Of a stretch of DNA of 64,000 nt, positions 45,645 through 57,583 are shown in pieces. Every line of letters begins with the position of its first letter. Position 1 is the stretch's first letter. A program made the translations under genes and the position numbers. The stretch is from Azadirachta indica. Taxonomy: Eukaryota > Streptophyta > Magnoliopsida > Sapindales > Meliaceae. Location: positions 9,693,182 through 9,757,181 of the forward strand of contig CM040445.1 in NCBI GenBank assembly GCA_022749755.1, read 5' to 3'. Under the pieces are notes generated by a model. The model was not told the origin of the DNA. It was given only the letters and a program-made list of their open reading frames with translations, and searched no databases.

Positions 45645-46743
45645 AAGAAGAATGTTCTGTTCAAGTGGGGAAAAGAGCAAGAAAAGACATTCAAAATCAT
45701 CAAAGAAAAATTAACTAATGCACCTTTACTTATTTTACCTAACTTTACTTAAACATTTGAGATTAAGTGTGATGCTTCAGGTATAGGAATCGAAGGCGTA
45801 CTAATGCAAGAAGGAAGACCAAGTGTGTACTTTAGTGAGAAACTAAATGGGGTAGCTTTAAACTATTCCACTTACGACAAAGAATTGTATGCATTGGTTC
45901 GAACTCTAAAAACTTGGCAGCATTACCTTTGGCCCAAAGAGTTTGTGATTTATACGAATCATAAATGCTTGAAACATTTAAAAGCGCAGCACAAATTAAG
46001 CAAATGTCATGTCAAATGGGTGGAGTTCATTGACATATTTTCTTATGTGATCAAATACAAACAAGGCAAAGAAAATATAATTGCTAATGCATTGTCACGC
46101 AGGTATGCTTTACTTTCAACTCTTGATACTAAATTGCTTGAATTTAAGTATATTAAGGAGTTGTATGTAACGAATTCTAATTTTTGTGACTTGTTTAAGA
46201 ATTGCACTAAGGGAGCATGTGGGAAGTTCTATTTTCATGATGGTTTCCTATTTCGTGAAAATAAATTGCGTATTTCATATTCATCCTTGTGTGAGTTATT
46301 TATTCGAGAGGCACACAGTGGTGGTTTGATGGGTCACTTTGGCATAGTTAAGACTTTACACATATTGCATGAACATTTCTTTTGGCCGTACATGAAATGT
46401 GATGTAGAAAGGGTTTGTGTGAGATGCATTACTTGTAGATAAGCTAAGTTTAGGCAACAACCACATGGATTGTATACACTACTTCCTATTCCTAGTGCAT
46501 CTTGAGTCTATATTTTTATATATTTTATTTTGGGGTTACTTAGGACAAAGAGGGGGAGAGACTCAGTTTTTGTGGTTGTTGATAGGTTTTCTTAGATGAC
46601 ACACTTTATTATATGTCATAAAACTGATGATGCATCACATATAACTGATTTGTTTTTCAAGGAGGTTGTTAGGTTGCATGGAATGCCTAAGACTATTGTC
46701 TAAGATCGAGATACAAAATTCTTGAGTTGCTTTTGAAAAACAT
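45645..46743 (+). pseudogene. B7 RNase H and integrase N-terminal half
   Basis: RNase [51 protein letters not shown] (catalytic-site Asp changed to Asn). A stop at about 45751 splits it. Integrase zinc module: [23 protein letters not shown] intact. After a stop at 46440 the core reads [19 protein letters not shown], with Tyr at the first DDE Asp, then [13 protein letters not shown] and GMPKTIV*DRDTKF. Confidence 0.88.
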
Positions 46744-47640
46744 TGTTGGTAAAGTTGGGAAGTACATTATTATTTTCTACTACTTGTCACCCACAAACAA
46801 ATGGTCAAACCGAAGTAGTAAATAGGACATTGTCTATTTTGTTGCGTATTATCATACAAAAGAACCTGAAAACTTGGGAAGATTGCTTGCTTCATTTTGA
46901 ATTTGCTTATAATCATTGTGTTCATTCTGCCACTAAGTTTTCACCTTTTGAAATTTTATAGTTTAAATCTATTAATTTCTTTGAATTTAACTCTTTTACC
47001 TATAAATGAGCGCGTTAATTTAAATGGCAAGAAGAAAGCTAATTTCATTAAGCAGATTCATGAGAAAGCAAGGCAACACATAGAACAACGAACAAAACAA
47101 TATGCCAAGCAAGCTAATAAGGGACGCAAGAAGATTGTCTTTAAAATAGGAGATTTGGTTTGGTTACATATAAGGAAGGAGCATTTTCCCGAACAAAGAC
47201 GTTCTAAACTTTTACCAAGGGAAGACTGCCCATTTTGAGTAGTAGAAAACATTAATGACAATGTCTAAAAACTTGAACTACCAGGTGAGTATAGGGTTAG
47301 TATAAGCTTTAATGTTTCTGACTTATCTCCTTTTGATATAGGCAGCGATTTGAGAACAAATCTTTTTCAAGAGGGGGAGAATGATGCAAACGAAGTTACG
47401 CAACCGCGTAAACAAGAGAAGAAACTCATATATAAGGCTGGAGACACTCAATTACAACATCTATATGATTCGATAACCGTGTTGAGTGGACCAATTAAAA
47501 GAGCTAGAGCCAAGACATTAGAAAGTGCATTAAATGGACTAATTAAAAAGATGTATGATTCAAATACAATTCAAGATACAGGTCTTGAAGAATTAAGCTT
47601 AGTAAACATCATTCAAGCAATCGGAGTCCAAGAAGACTAA
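46744..47640 (+). pseudogene. B7 integrase C-terminal half and tail
   Basis: Blocks: [12 protein letters not shown] (catalytic Glu), [27 protein letters not shown] then a short deletion of the VYGFNPLT region (46960), RKKIVFKIGDLVWLHIRKE, REDCPF (GPF motif changed) and, inside the LTR from 47382, [19 protein letters not shown] with stop at 47638-47640. Frame breaks at 46961 and 47238 keep it non-functional. Confidence 0.87.
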
Positions 47641-48193
47641 TATGGAAATATCCAAAAATTATAGTCTATTTGTGTAATTTTTAAGAATCTTAAAATGATA
47701 TAATCACTTACATTATACACATACTACGTCATTACTCACATCATCATATATATATGATGTCATTGCTTACGTTTGCATGTTTGAAATTTGTAGTTTTTAA
47801 AAGTCATAAAGTTTGTATTTATTTTGTCAAATTATTAGGTTGGATTGTTGGCCTAACCTTTGACATTTTTCATTTGTATTTGCTTAAAAAAAGGTTTTTG
47901 TTTTTGAAATGAAACAAGCAATTTTGAATGTTAAATTATTTCTTATAAGTTTTTATTCTTGAATTCTTCAAGTTTAATTTCTTGTAGCGTTCAAAACAAC
48001 CAAACTTATTATCCAGATTCTTAAGTGTTTTCTTAAAGATTCTTGGTATGGTATTTGAGTAAATTATAGTTTTGATTCTTATTTAGATAGGTATTGGGTC
48101 AAGACTCAATAAACTTGCATTTCGGAGAAATCTTGGGTTTCGTTATTATATTCGGTGTTAGGTTTTGTCATATTGTTGGCAAGGTTCGTATCA
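47382..48193 (+). repeat. B7 3' LTR (812 bp)
   Basis: TGATGCAAACGAAG to GGTTCGTATCA. The TGACG-type cluster is diverged here (CTACGTCATTACTCACATC at about 47729). Downstream flank GCAAA. Confidence 0.92.
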
Positions 48194-48745
48194 GCAAATT
48201 TACGCTTGCTCAAAATATCTCAATATTATTAATAATGTGATTATTATTTGTTTATATAGTAGTAGCCTTTATATAAGCATATAAACATCATTCCAAAATT
48301 AAGTAAAAATAGAAATATTAACGTAAATAGGAATAGAAACCCCAAATAAAAGAGAAAACTAAAATTTTAATCTAACTAAGAAACATAACAATTCTAAACA
48401 AAATAGGAAACCAATTATATGAAAGTAAATAATCTAAACTAAATAAGGAATCTTTAAAGTCTTAATTTTTCTATGTGACATTAGGATTTAGAAGTTCAGG
48501 GCTATTCTTCTTCTTACACATAAAGGTAAGTGATTATCTTTAGTGAGACTTTGGACCTTCTAGTACAGCCTTAGAATTTTGTAGAATAGTTTCTTTGTTA
48601 TGCACTTCCATAATTAAGTCTTATAAAGTCTCTTTCATCTTCTTTGCTCTTACCCTAGTCATTGGACCACCGATTCCTTACAAAGAATCTTGAAAATATT
48701 TGGGAATGTTAACTTGAACCATTTGGCCAACGTCTTGAACTCCAT
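48194..48745 (-). repeat. E1 3' LTR, partial
   Basis: On the minus strand it starts TAATGGAGTTCAAG after the purine tract GAGGAGGGAGAAAA. It encodes a tail like the other families (GGPMTRVRAKKMKETL). A TATA-like GCTTATATAAAGG (minus) lies at 48267-48279. The distal end was cut or lies beyond the B7 junction. Confidence 0.75.
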
Positions 48746-49243
48746 TATTTTCTCCCTCCTCAAAAGGATTCGTCGTCGAATCACTTACATCAAATAAAGA
48801 TAAATCAGCAACATTAAAAGTCGCACTAACATTACCATAGTTGTCTAGTAAATTTAGTTTGTAGGCATTATCATTAATTCTCTCCAAGACTTGAAATGGT
48901 TCATCTCCTCTAGGCTGCAATTTCAATTTCCTTTATGAAGGAAATCTCTCCTTACATTGTGCACCCAAACCTAATCTACAAGTTCAAAAACAATCTTTAG
49001 ACGCCCCTTATTAGCTTGCTTAGCATATTGCCCATTCTTCCTTTCAACGTTAGGCCGAACTTTGGTATGTAAATCCTTCACAAAATCTGCCTTTTTCTTA
49101 CCATCAAGATTAACATGTTCATTAGTAGGCAAAGATAAAATATATATAGGAGTTAAAGGATTAAAAGTATAAATAATTTCAAAAGGTGAAAAAAAAGTAG
49201 TAGAATGAATAGACCTATTATATGCAAACTCAATATGTGGCAA
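48746..49243 (-). pseudogene. E1 integrase C-terminal part
   Basis: PHIEFAYNRSIHSTTFFSPFEI, FNPLTPIYI, ANKGRLKIVFELVD, then after a frame break CKERFPS-like, [19 protein letters not shown] (GPF changed to EPF), and FNVADLSLFDVSD. Orders and spacing follow A1 integrase. Confidence 0.85.
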
Positions 49244-49769
49244 ACACTTCTCCCATTACTTTAAGTTCTTTTGAATGATAGCACGCAACAAAGTAGTGAG
49301 CGTCCTATTAACTATTTCAATTTGACCATCTGTTTGCAAATATGCAACAGTAAAAAAAAAGAGTTTAGTTCCTAATTTATTCCATAAAGTGCATCAAACG
49401 AACACCTTTTTTAAATAATAAGTCAACAATATGTGTTGCATCATTGGTTTTAGAACATGCAATGAAATGAGCTATTTTACTAAACTTATCAACAACAACA
49501 AATATGTTGTCCTTACCACTTTGAGACCTTAGTAACTCTAAAACAAAATCCACAAAAATCCAAGGTTGGGTAGGCATTGGTAAAGGGGTATACAAGCCAT
49601 GCGATTTAATTTTAGATTTTGCTTGCCTTTGTATCTCCTTTGTTTCCTCGAGATTAACTCTATAAGCAAGTCGATTTGATATGATAGAACCGGGTATGAA
49701 GTCTATTTGATGCTCAATACCTCTTAAGGGAGGTAATCCATAAGGAATCTCCTTGGAGAATAGGTCCAC
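49244..49769 (-). pseudogene. E1 RT-integrase fusion remnant
   Basis: A single 130-codon frame runs from RT N-terminus ([28 protein letters not shown]) straight into integrase ([54 protein letters not shown]). The join at about 49615 removed the RT palm, RNase H and zinc module in frame. A frameshift near 49400 follows, and a stretch to 49244 encodes the [20 protein letters not shown] segment. Confidence 0.85.
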
Positions 49770-50252
49770 AAACTCCTGTCATAAAGATACAATAGCACGA
49801 GGCAAAGAGGGGTTAAGGTCATTAGTAGAAAAGGAAATATCCTTATATATAAGTACAAGTAGTTGCTGCCTTGTAATCATGACACTCTTAACCTCATTTT
49901 TTTAAACAAATACACTCATTTCCTTACTTTTCTCTTCTTTTTGCACACTTTTCTCTCTAATTTTCCTCTCGGCCTCACTCTTTCAACTTGCACTTTTCCT
50001 CTCAATTTCACTTGCTATCTTTGCTTTTGCTTGTTCACTTTCCTTTTTTTTCTTTTCCTCTTGCTCATATATTTGTTCTTTCATTTTGCACTCTCTTGCT
50101 ATCCTAATATGATCTTCATAAGCTTGTAAAGGTTTAAGAGGGGTTAGTACAATAATTCTGTTATTCATTACAAAAGAATAACAATTTTTATACCCATCAT
50201 GAGTAACCTTTCAATTAAACTACCATGGTCGACCAAACAATATATGACTAGC
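49770..50252 (-). pseudogene. E1 protease end and Lys/Glu linker
   Basis: Encodes LLGRPW-region remnants near 50225, NNRIIVLTPLKPLQAYEDH and a strongly charged linker QEEKKKKESEQAKAKIASE. The opposite strand shows a Phe/Leu-rich shadow frame. Confidence 0.7.
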
Positions 50253-50672
50253 TTACATTGGTGCCACATCATATAGAACCTCATCCTCATACTTGCCAAT
50301 TGAAAAGGAACTAGAGCTTGCTTGGTTACCCTCACATTCATTCAGCCATTGCAATTTGTATGGTTTAGAATGTTTTATGGTAGGCAAATGCAGCTTACCT
50401 ACCGATAAAGTACTAGCAACATTAGTGCAACTTCCATTATTAATAATCATAGTACATACCTTATCCTTCACCTGACATCTTGTGTGAAAAATATCCTCAC
50501 ATTGCTCTTCATAAACATCATCCTTAAGCTGTATACTTAGGGCTCTCCTTGTAACCAACAAATAACCATGCACGGGTTCTTCAACTTCAACATCAGAACA
50601 ATTCTCCAATGATGGCATCTCATCCTCACTTGAGCTAGCGCTTTCTATTTCTCCATTCTCCAACACAATCAT
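50253..50672 (-). pseudogene. E1 protease
   Basis: 139 codons: acidic linker, LVTRRALSIQLKDD, CEDIFHTRCQVKDKVC, then MIINNGSCTNVAS where the catalytic Asp of the family IIDGGS is Asn, HLPTIKHSKPYKLQWLNECEG and FSIGKYEDEVLYDVAPM. A frame slip lies near 50330. Confidence 0.85.
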
Positions 50673-51117
50673 AACTCTTTTGTTTGAGTATTGAGAAGCA
50701 ATATGCTCGAATCCTTGGCACCTAAAATACTTAACCTCACGTAACTTAAAAGAAGTTTTAGTTTCAGTTTTACTTTTAGAAACAACAACATAATCCTTTT
50801 GCTTTCCTTCTCCTTTTGTTTTTAAGGTACCTTGGTTGTGCTTCCAATTAGATTTCCATGAAGAACTAGAAATTGATCCAGATCTAAACCTTTTTTATTT
50901 GATTTGCTTTTCCACTTTAATGACTTTGTACAATAGCTCCTCCATCTCCACATAGTGTTATAAATCAACCACATCAGCAATCTCCTTATTTAAGTCACCA
51001 ACAAATCTTGCCATTGTTGCTTCTTGGTCTTCTTCTATGTTTACTCTAATCATGGTTATCTCTATCTCCTTCTAGTAGTCGTCTACACTTATGGAGCTTG
51101 AACGAGCCCTTGCAACT
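50673..51117 (-). pseudogene. E1 gag C-terminal part
   Basis: YFRCQGFEHIASQYSNKRVM is a degraded zinc knuckle (first and last Cys replaced by Tyr), preceded by WKSNWKHNQGTLKTKGEGK and capsid pieces ADVVDL, EMEITMIRVNIEEDQEATMARFVGDL-like. T2 interrupts it at 51117/51118. Confidence 0.8.
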
Positions 51118-52339
51118 TGATGTGCAAATTTTAAATGCTCGTAAGTGCATGAATTATTAATAGCTAACGATAAGTTCACCCAAGGTCGATCTCTCGCGAA
51201 TTGTAATAGTTTAAATTCTTATTATTTTTTGTTAATTACTAATTAAAGCAAACATAAAATCGTAAATATTCTAATATAATCAAATGACAATTTTAAATTA
51301 TTTTAATTGAAGTAATTAAATAGATAAATTACAAGAACTTAAAATCTATAAAATTCTGTTGAATTCAATGAAATTAGATGGGGTTTAGCTAGTTATCTAA
51401 TATGGTATTGAAATATAAAGTGAATTAAACAACCATTATGTAATTTAAATTATTGGTTTTTCCACTAAAGTTAGAGAATTCCAATGATCATGGTAATTCT
51501 CATTTACAATTAATTAAATATATTTTTGATATGAGGTTTCTACTTAATTAATTGTATTGTTACAAGAAAATCATTTAACCATTTAAATCAAACCAACTCA
51601 CTGGATTCAATTTAAATACTTGTTCAAAAGAGTTTAATTAAGGTAAGATGATGTTTTTAACACCTTAATTCTCAAATTAATTTCAATCACAAATAATAGA
51701 TAGCAAATCCACAACAAATAATTAAGATTATACAGATCAATGAACAAGAAATAATCTCCACCTTCTAATTAATCATATTTCACAAAATATTCAATACCAT
51801 TTCAATAGCAAAGCCAAACTCCCAAAATATATTTACACTTCCATTTTTAAATTCAAATCTATGAATCTAATTATAAAAGTTCTAAACATATAAAAAAAAT
51901 AAACAAACTTAAAAAAAGCTTCTCTTTTTGAAGCTTCACCACCAAGTTTTAAAGAAGATGATGATTCTGCCCAGCAGGAATGTCCTCCTCTTCAATCAAG
52001 CAATCCTCCCCCTTCAATGAAAAACTCACTGTTTAGAAAACCCTATTATTCATCAAATTATTCCCAATTCGTTCTCAGCACCAGCACTACCTCCAAAGTC
52101 ATGCCTTATTCATTTTGTCAACAACTTATTCAAAATTCGCTCCCACATGTCAAGGAAAGTCTGTCTCCCCAATTGTCTTCTTTCCACCTGGAGTTTTGAC
52201 CCTTAAAACTTCAATATTTGTTTTCTTTTTGAAATGTAGGTTGTAAATCATTATGTCTACTTTTCAAATTATTTTGTATCACCCAAATACGAGTATTGAG
52301 GACAAAGTTATGCTAGAAAATACGGACTATGTTCAGCAA
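51118..52339 (-). repeat. T2 3' LTR, distal part
   Basis: Begins TGATGTGCAAATTTT and aligns with T1 LTR from 8310 to about 9504. It includes the AGCAA (52335-52339) duplicated by B8. Confidence 0.92.
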
Positions 52340-53123
52340 TGATGCAAACAAAGTTGCACAATCACGTAAATAAGAGAAGAAACTCATACATAAGGATAGA
52401 GACACTCAATTGCAGCATTTATATGATTCGTTAAGCGTGCCGAGTGAACTGATTACAAGAGTTAGAGTCAAGACATTGTAAAATACCTTAATGGACTAAT
52501 TAAAAAGATACATGATTCAAATATAATTCAAGATACATGTCTTGAAGAATTAGGCCCAGTGAACATCATTCAAGCGATCAGAGTCTAAGAAGACTTATAT
52601 GAAAATGTTCAAAAATTATAATCCATTTGTGTAATTTTTAAGAATATTAAAATGACGCAATCACTTATGTCATACACGTACGACGTCATTGCTTATGTCA
52701 TCTACATATGACGTCATTGCTTACGTTTTCATGTTTGAAATTTGTAGTTTTAATTTGTCAAATTATTAGGTAGAATTGTTGGCCTAACCTTTGACATTTT
52801 TCCTTTGTATTTGCCAATAAAAAGGCTTTCATTTTTGAAATGAAGGAGGCAATTTTGAGTGTTAAGTTATTTCTTATAAATTCTTATTCTTGAACTTTTC
52901 AAGTCTAGTTTCTTGTCGCGTTCAAAACAACCAAACTTATCATCTTGATTTTTAAGTGTTTTCTTAAGGATTTTTGGTGTGGCGTTTGAGTATTCATAAT
53001 CTTGGTTCTTATCTAGTTAGGTATAGGGTCAAAACTCAATAAACTTGCGTCTTGGAAAAATCTTGGGGTTCTTTACTACATTCGGTGTTGGGTTTCGTCA
53101 CATTAGTGGCGAGGTTCGTATCA
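52340..53123 (+). repeat. B8 5' LTR (784 bp)
   Basis: TGATGCAAACAAAG to GGTTCGTATCA. TGACG repeats are at about 52680-52720 (ACGACGTCATTGCTTATGTC, ATGACGTCATTGC) and a TATA-like AATAAAAAGG at 52816. Confidence 0.93.
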
Positions 53124-53125
53124 TT

Positions 53126-53137
53126 TGGTATCAGAGC
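53126..53137 (+). other. B8 primer-binding site, initiator-Met tRNA type
   Basis: TGGTATCAGAGC, two bases past the LTR end, as in the other family-B copies. Confidence 0.93.
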
Positions 53138-53633
53138 TTTGGTTCCAAGGCAAGTTTAAATTATCCTTTACATCTTTATTATTCCTTTACTTTTTCAATT
53201 AGAATTTTTAAAAAAAATACAAAAAAATATTGAAGCCAAATTCTTCCTTGATTGGTCCAAATTCGAATTTTGTGTTTTACTTCCTTCATTATATTTTGAG
53301 TTCATATTTTTATTTCTAGTTCCTATAAAATAAAAAGTAAGAAAAAAAAAAGAAGAGAATTGTTATTATCCATTATATTCATAATTTCTTATGGTATTGA
53401 CCTAATATTCCTTACTTTTAATCCAATATTATCATTGTTTGCATCAATTTCTTAAAAATTACTTATTGAATCTTGTGATTTGTTTTGATTGCTTCTCATC
53501 TTAAAATTGCCACTGAAATTTTGATTAAGAGTGTGCAAGTATGAGAACATTTAAGTACTCAAATACGAGAGTGAGTGAAAATACGTGAGGGAGTGCTTGT
53601 GAGGTTTTTAACTTTGTTTTGCAGATTTTAAAT
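53138..53633 (+). other. B8 leader
   Basis: A/T-rich leader, no gene. It contains the CTTGTGAGG and GAGTGAGTGAAAA purine-rich segment also present before gag in A1, B2 and B6. Confidence 0.65.
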
Positions 53634-54824
53634 ATGTCTCACAATCAAGAAAAAAATTCAACCTCGCCTCGAACCTACAATTGCAAGCATTATTGGGGGA
53701 GATGAGACAGATGATGAGGGCTGAGTTAGAACCAATCTATGAGAGGATGGATAGGTTGGAAGAAAAGACACCAAGAGGGCAACATCAAAGCTCTTCCATT
53801 AGACAACCACCTAGGCAAGTGCAATCAAGGATACAATAGGGTAATGTTGATGATGATGAGTTAGATGAATCACCAATGAATCGAGGCAGGAATTTGTGTG
53901 GGTATGGGAATAGAGAAGCTAGGTTAGGTAGACTTAAGTTGTTGGATGATGATTTAGGAAGCATTAAGGTGAAAATTCCACCGTTTCAAGATAAAAACAA
54001 TCTGGAAGCTTATTTAGAGTGGGAGAAGAAAATAGATATGGTTTTCGATTGTCATAACTACTCCGAAATCAAAAAAGTAAAACTTACGGCAATTAATTTA
54101 CTGATTATGTTATTATTTGGTGGGATCAATTATTGAAGGATATGAGAAGAAATCAAGAACGTCTTGTTGAAACGTGGGACAAAATGAAGACAATAATGAG
54201 AAGACGTTTCATTTCAAGTTACTACCATCGGGAATTGTTCAACAAATTGCAGCGTCTAACTCAAGGATCTAAAAGCGTAGATGAATATTACAAAGAGATG
54301 GAGGTTGCTATGATCCGAGCAAATGTAGAAGAGGATAGAGAAGCTACCATGGCTAGATTCTTACATGGTTTAAATGTGAGATCGCAGAAGTGGTAGAGAT
54401 ACAACATTATGTAGAGTTAACAGATATGGTATACTAAGCCATCAAAGTTGAGCAACAATTGAAGCGAAGAAACATGGCTAGGAGAGGAGCAAGCACGACT
54501 GCTACAAACTCATGGAGATCAACTCCTAAACGGCAGGAATTTCCATTAATAAAGTCTAATTCCGAAGCTTCTAAGGATGCTAAACAAGTTGTGTCGCAAA
54601 AACAAGATAACATTGAATCCACCACTTCTAGAAATCGTGATATTAAGTGTTTTAAATGTCAAGGTAGGGGTCATATAACTAGCCAATGCCCAAATAAAAG
54701 GGTAGTGGTGATCAATGCTCAAGGGGAGATTGAGTCGGAAGGAGAAGAAGAAGACAAAATAGAAACATGCCATCTCTTGAAAATAACCAGGAAGGGCAAT
54801 ATGCTGCGAAAGGAGAATTATTAG
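53634..54824 (+). pseudogene. B8 gag
   Basis: MSHNQEKNST at 53634, frameshift, then [101 protein letters not shown], a TAG at about 54394, and the knuckle CFKCQGRGHITSQC intact with acidic tail. The frame is lost again near 54770. Confidence 0.88.
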
Positions 54825-55476
54825 TGGCAAGATGAGCTCTTAGCGCACAGATTAAGGAAGAAGAAAATGATCAGCGGGAGAACTTGTTTCATACTCAGTG
54901 TTTCGTCAACAACAAAGTTTGCAACGTTATAATTGATAGAGGAAGTTGCACCAACGCCACCAGCACCGAATTCGTAAAGAAATTGTCGTTACCTACCATG
55001 AAACATCCATGACCGTACCGGCTTCAATGGCTAAACAATTATGGAGAAATCAAGGTAACAAAATAAGTGTTGGTGGCATTCTCTATTGGCAAATATGAGG
55101 ATGAGGTCCTTTGTGACGTGATTTCTATGCACGCATGTCATATCTTATTGGGCAGACCATGGCAATACGATCGACGAGTCACACACAACGGTTTCACCAA
55201 TAGATACTCTTTTACCATCAAAAGGCAACCTATATCACTTGTACCATTGACTTCAAAATAAGTTCTCAAAGACCAATTAAAGATGCAAAAAGCGAGTGAA
55301 AAGAAAAAAGAAAACGAGAAATGCAAAAATGTGAAAGAGAGTGAGAGAAAAAATGAGAGAGTTACAATGTTGATGTGTGAGAGAGAGGAAAAATACAATT
55401 GTATTGCAAAAAAAAGTGAGATCAAAAGAGCTTTACACAACAGCTCCTTATAGTACTTATATACAAGGAGACCTTT
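54825..55476 (+). pseudogene. B8 protease and linker
   Basis: [38 protein letters not shown] (Asp kept, first Gly changed to Arg), YRLQWLNNYGEIKV, VAFSIGKYEDEVLCDV, HACHILLGRPWQYDRR and KRQPISLVPLTSK, then the KEKRE-rich linker. Stops at 54834, 55011 and 55064. Confidence 0.88.
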
Positions 55477-56430
55477 TTGTGTACTGACGATTTTACCGGA
55501 TCCTTACTGAACAATGTTATGTTTCTTTTGCAGGAATTCAAGGATGTCTTTCCTGAAGAGGTGCCCCTTGGTTTACCTCCAATTCAAGGAATTGAACATC
55601 AAATTGATTTTATACCCGGTGCAACAATTCCGAACCGACCAGCTTATAAAAGTAATCCCGAGGAGATAAAGGAACTTCAACGACAAGTTAATGAGCTGAT
55701 GGAGAAAGGGTATGTTAGAGAAAGCATGAGTCTTTGTGCGGTTCTGGTGCTACTAGTGCCTAAGAAAGATGGGACAGGGAGGATGTGTGTTGATTGTTGA
55801 GCTGTCAATAATATTACGGTAAAGTATCGATGTCCCATTCCTCGATTAGATTATATGTTAGATGAATTGCATGGATCTTGTGTGTTTTCTAAAATTGATC
55901 TTAATAGGAGATAGTATCAAATTAGGATGAAAGAAGGGGATGAGTGAAAAATTGTATTTAAAACAAAATATCATTTGTATGAATGGTTAGTTATACCTTT
56001 TGGGTTAACTAATGCATCTAGTACTTTTATGAGACTTATGAATCATGTTTTGCATACTTTCATTGGCAAATTCGTAATAGTTTATTTTGATGATATCTTG
56101 ATTTATAGCAAAAACTTGAATGATCACGTTGAATATTTAAAACTTGTTTTAGAGGTTTTAAGGAAAGAAAGGTTATTTGCTAATTTTAAAAAATGTACAT
56201 TTTGCACGGATAAGCTTGTGTTTCTTGATTTTTTTGTAAGTGCTAAAGGGATTGAGGTCGATGAGGAGAAGGTGAAGGCAATTCAAGAATGGCCAACGCC
56301 TACTTTGACGAATCAAGTAATAAGCTTTCATGGATTGGGTAGTTTTTATCGACACCTTGTTCAAGATTTTAGTACCATAGCTGCACTCTTCACAGAAGAC
56401 ATCAAGAAGAATAAGTGGGAAAAGGAGCAA
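55477..56430 (+). pseudogene. B8 reverse transcriptase
   Basis: [53 protein letters not shown] followed by a stop (55798), [18 protein letters not shown], a stop in the SKIDL block (55912), then a continuous 55975-56430 stretch with [12 protein letters not shown], intact [11 protein letters not shown] and [16 protein letters not shown]. The end is fused in frame to integrase. Confidence 0.9.
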
Positions 56431-56898
56431 GAAAAGGATCATTCTCCTGAGCAAAGACGATTTAAACTTTTATCAAGAGGAGATGACCCATTTCGAGTAG
56501 TGGATCGCATCAATAATAGTGACTACAAACTTGAACTATCAGGTGAGTATGGGATTAGTACAAGTTTTAATGTTTCTGATTTATCTTTTTTTTATGTAGG
56601 TAGCGATTTGAGGACAAATCCTTTTTAAGAGGGGGAGAATGATACAAATAAAGTTGCATAATCACGTAAACAAGAGAAGAAACTCATACATATGAATGAA
56701 GACACTCAATTGCAGCATCTATATAATTCGCTAAACATGCCGAGTGAATCGATTACAAGAGTTAGTGCCAAGACATTACAAAATGCCTTAAATGGACTAA
56801 TTAAAAAGATGTATGATTCAAATACAATTCAAGATACACGTCTTGAAAAATTAGGTTCAGTGAACATCATTCAAGCGATCAAAGTTCAAGAAGACTAA
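56431..56898 (+). pseudogene. B8 integrase C-terminus (after internal deletion)
   Basis: Directly after [12 protein letters not shown] it reads [55 protein letters not shown] with a stop at 56626, then the LTR-encoded tail SESITRVSAKTLQNALNGLI and [17 protein letters not shown]. The join deletes the integrase core. Confidence 0.88.
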
Positions 56899-57422
56899 TA
56901 TGAAAATGTTTAAAAATTATAATTCGTTTGTGTAATTTTTAAGAATTTTAAAATGATGTAATCACTTACGTCATATACGTACGACGTCATTGCTTATGCA
57001 TATACATATGACGTCATTGCTTATGTTTTCATGTTTGAAATTTGTAATTTTAATTTGTCAAATTGTTAGGTAATATTGTTAGCCTAACTTTTGACATTTT
57101 CCTTTGTATCTGCCTATAAAAAGACTTTCAATTTTGAAATGAAGAAAGCAATTTTGAGTGTTAAGTTATTTCTTACAAGTTCTTACTCTTGAACTCTTCA
57201 AATCTAGTTTCTTGTCGTGTTCAAAACAACCAAATTTATCATCTTGATTTTTAAGTGTTTTTTTCAGGATTCTTGGTGTGGCGTTTGAGTATTCATAGTC
57301 TTGATTCTTATCTAATTACGTATCGGGTCAAAACTCAATAAACTTGTGTTTTGAGAAAATCTTGGGGTTCTTTACTACATTCGGTGTTGGGTTTCGTCAC
57401 ATTATTGTTGAGGTTTGTATCA
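56640..57422 (+). repeat. B8 3' LTR (783 bp)
   Basis: TGATACAAATAAAG to GGTTTGTATCA. It has the same deletion structure as the 5' copy (the GTAGTTTTAATTTGTC join), so the element transposed with this LTR form. Confidence 0.93.
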
Positions 57423-57427
57423 AGCAA

Positions 57428-57583
57428 ATACGAGCCTTCTAGCATCTTGGGTTTGTTTTTGGGCTTTCTACAATAATTCCTACAAGTAATAAAAAGAAGT
57501 CCAAAGTAATAAAATTTTAAGATAAAATACATGAATAAAGGACATAAACATAACAAAATATTAGGACAAATATTGATTTATCA
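57428..57583 (-). repeat. T2 3' LTR, proximal part
   Basis: Continues the LTR interrupted at 52339 and ends TGATTTATCA, matching T1 9500-9660. The total LTR is about 1378 bp. Confidence 0.92.

Larger units (their letters stand above)
45645..48193 (+). mobile_element. B7: 3' half of a family-B element
   Basis: Starts at KKNVLFKWGKEQEKTF, then RNase H, integrase, PPT 47369-47381 and LTR 47382-48193. The start is joined in inverted orientation to B5, giving a palindrome-like structure around 45495-45644. The downstream flank is E1 LTR sequence. Confidence 0.9.
48194..51117 (-). mobile_element. E1: internally deleted chromovirus of a third family
   Basis: Minus-strand order: gag C-terminal part (truncated at 51117 by T2), protease, linker, RT N-terminus fused to integrase, integrase C-terminus, then LTR (48194-48745). 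Its LTR differs from families A and B. RT palm, RNase H and the integrase zinc module are deleted. T2 inserted in its gag; B7 adjoins its LTR. Confidence 0.85.
52340..57422 (+). mobile_element. B8: family-B element with internal deletion, TSD AGCAA
   Basis: LTRs 52340-53123 and 56640-57422, PBS, gag, protease, RT, a fused integrase end, and PPT. AGCAA at 52335-52339 and 57423-57427 flanks it exactly. About 2 kb covering RT connection, RNase H and most of integrase is missing, leaving 5083 bp, so it is non-autonomous. It sits in the T2 LTR. Confidence 0.96.
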
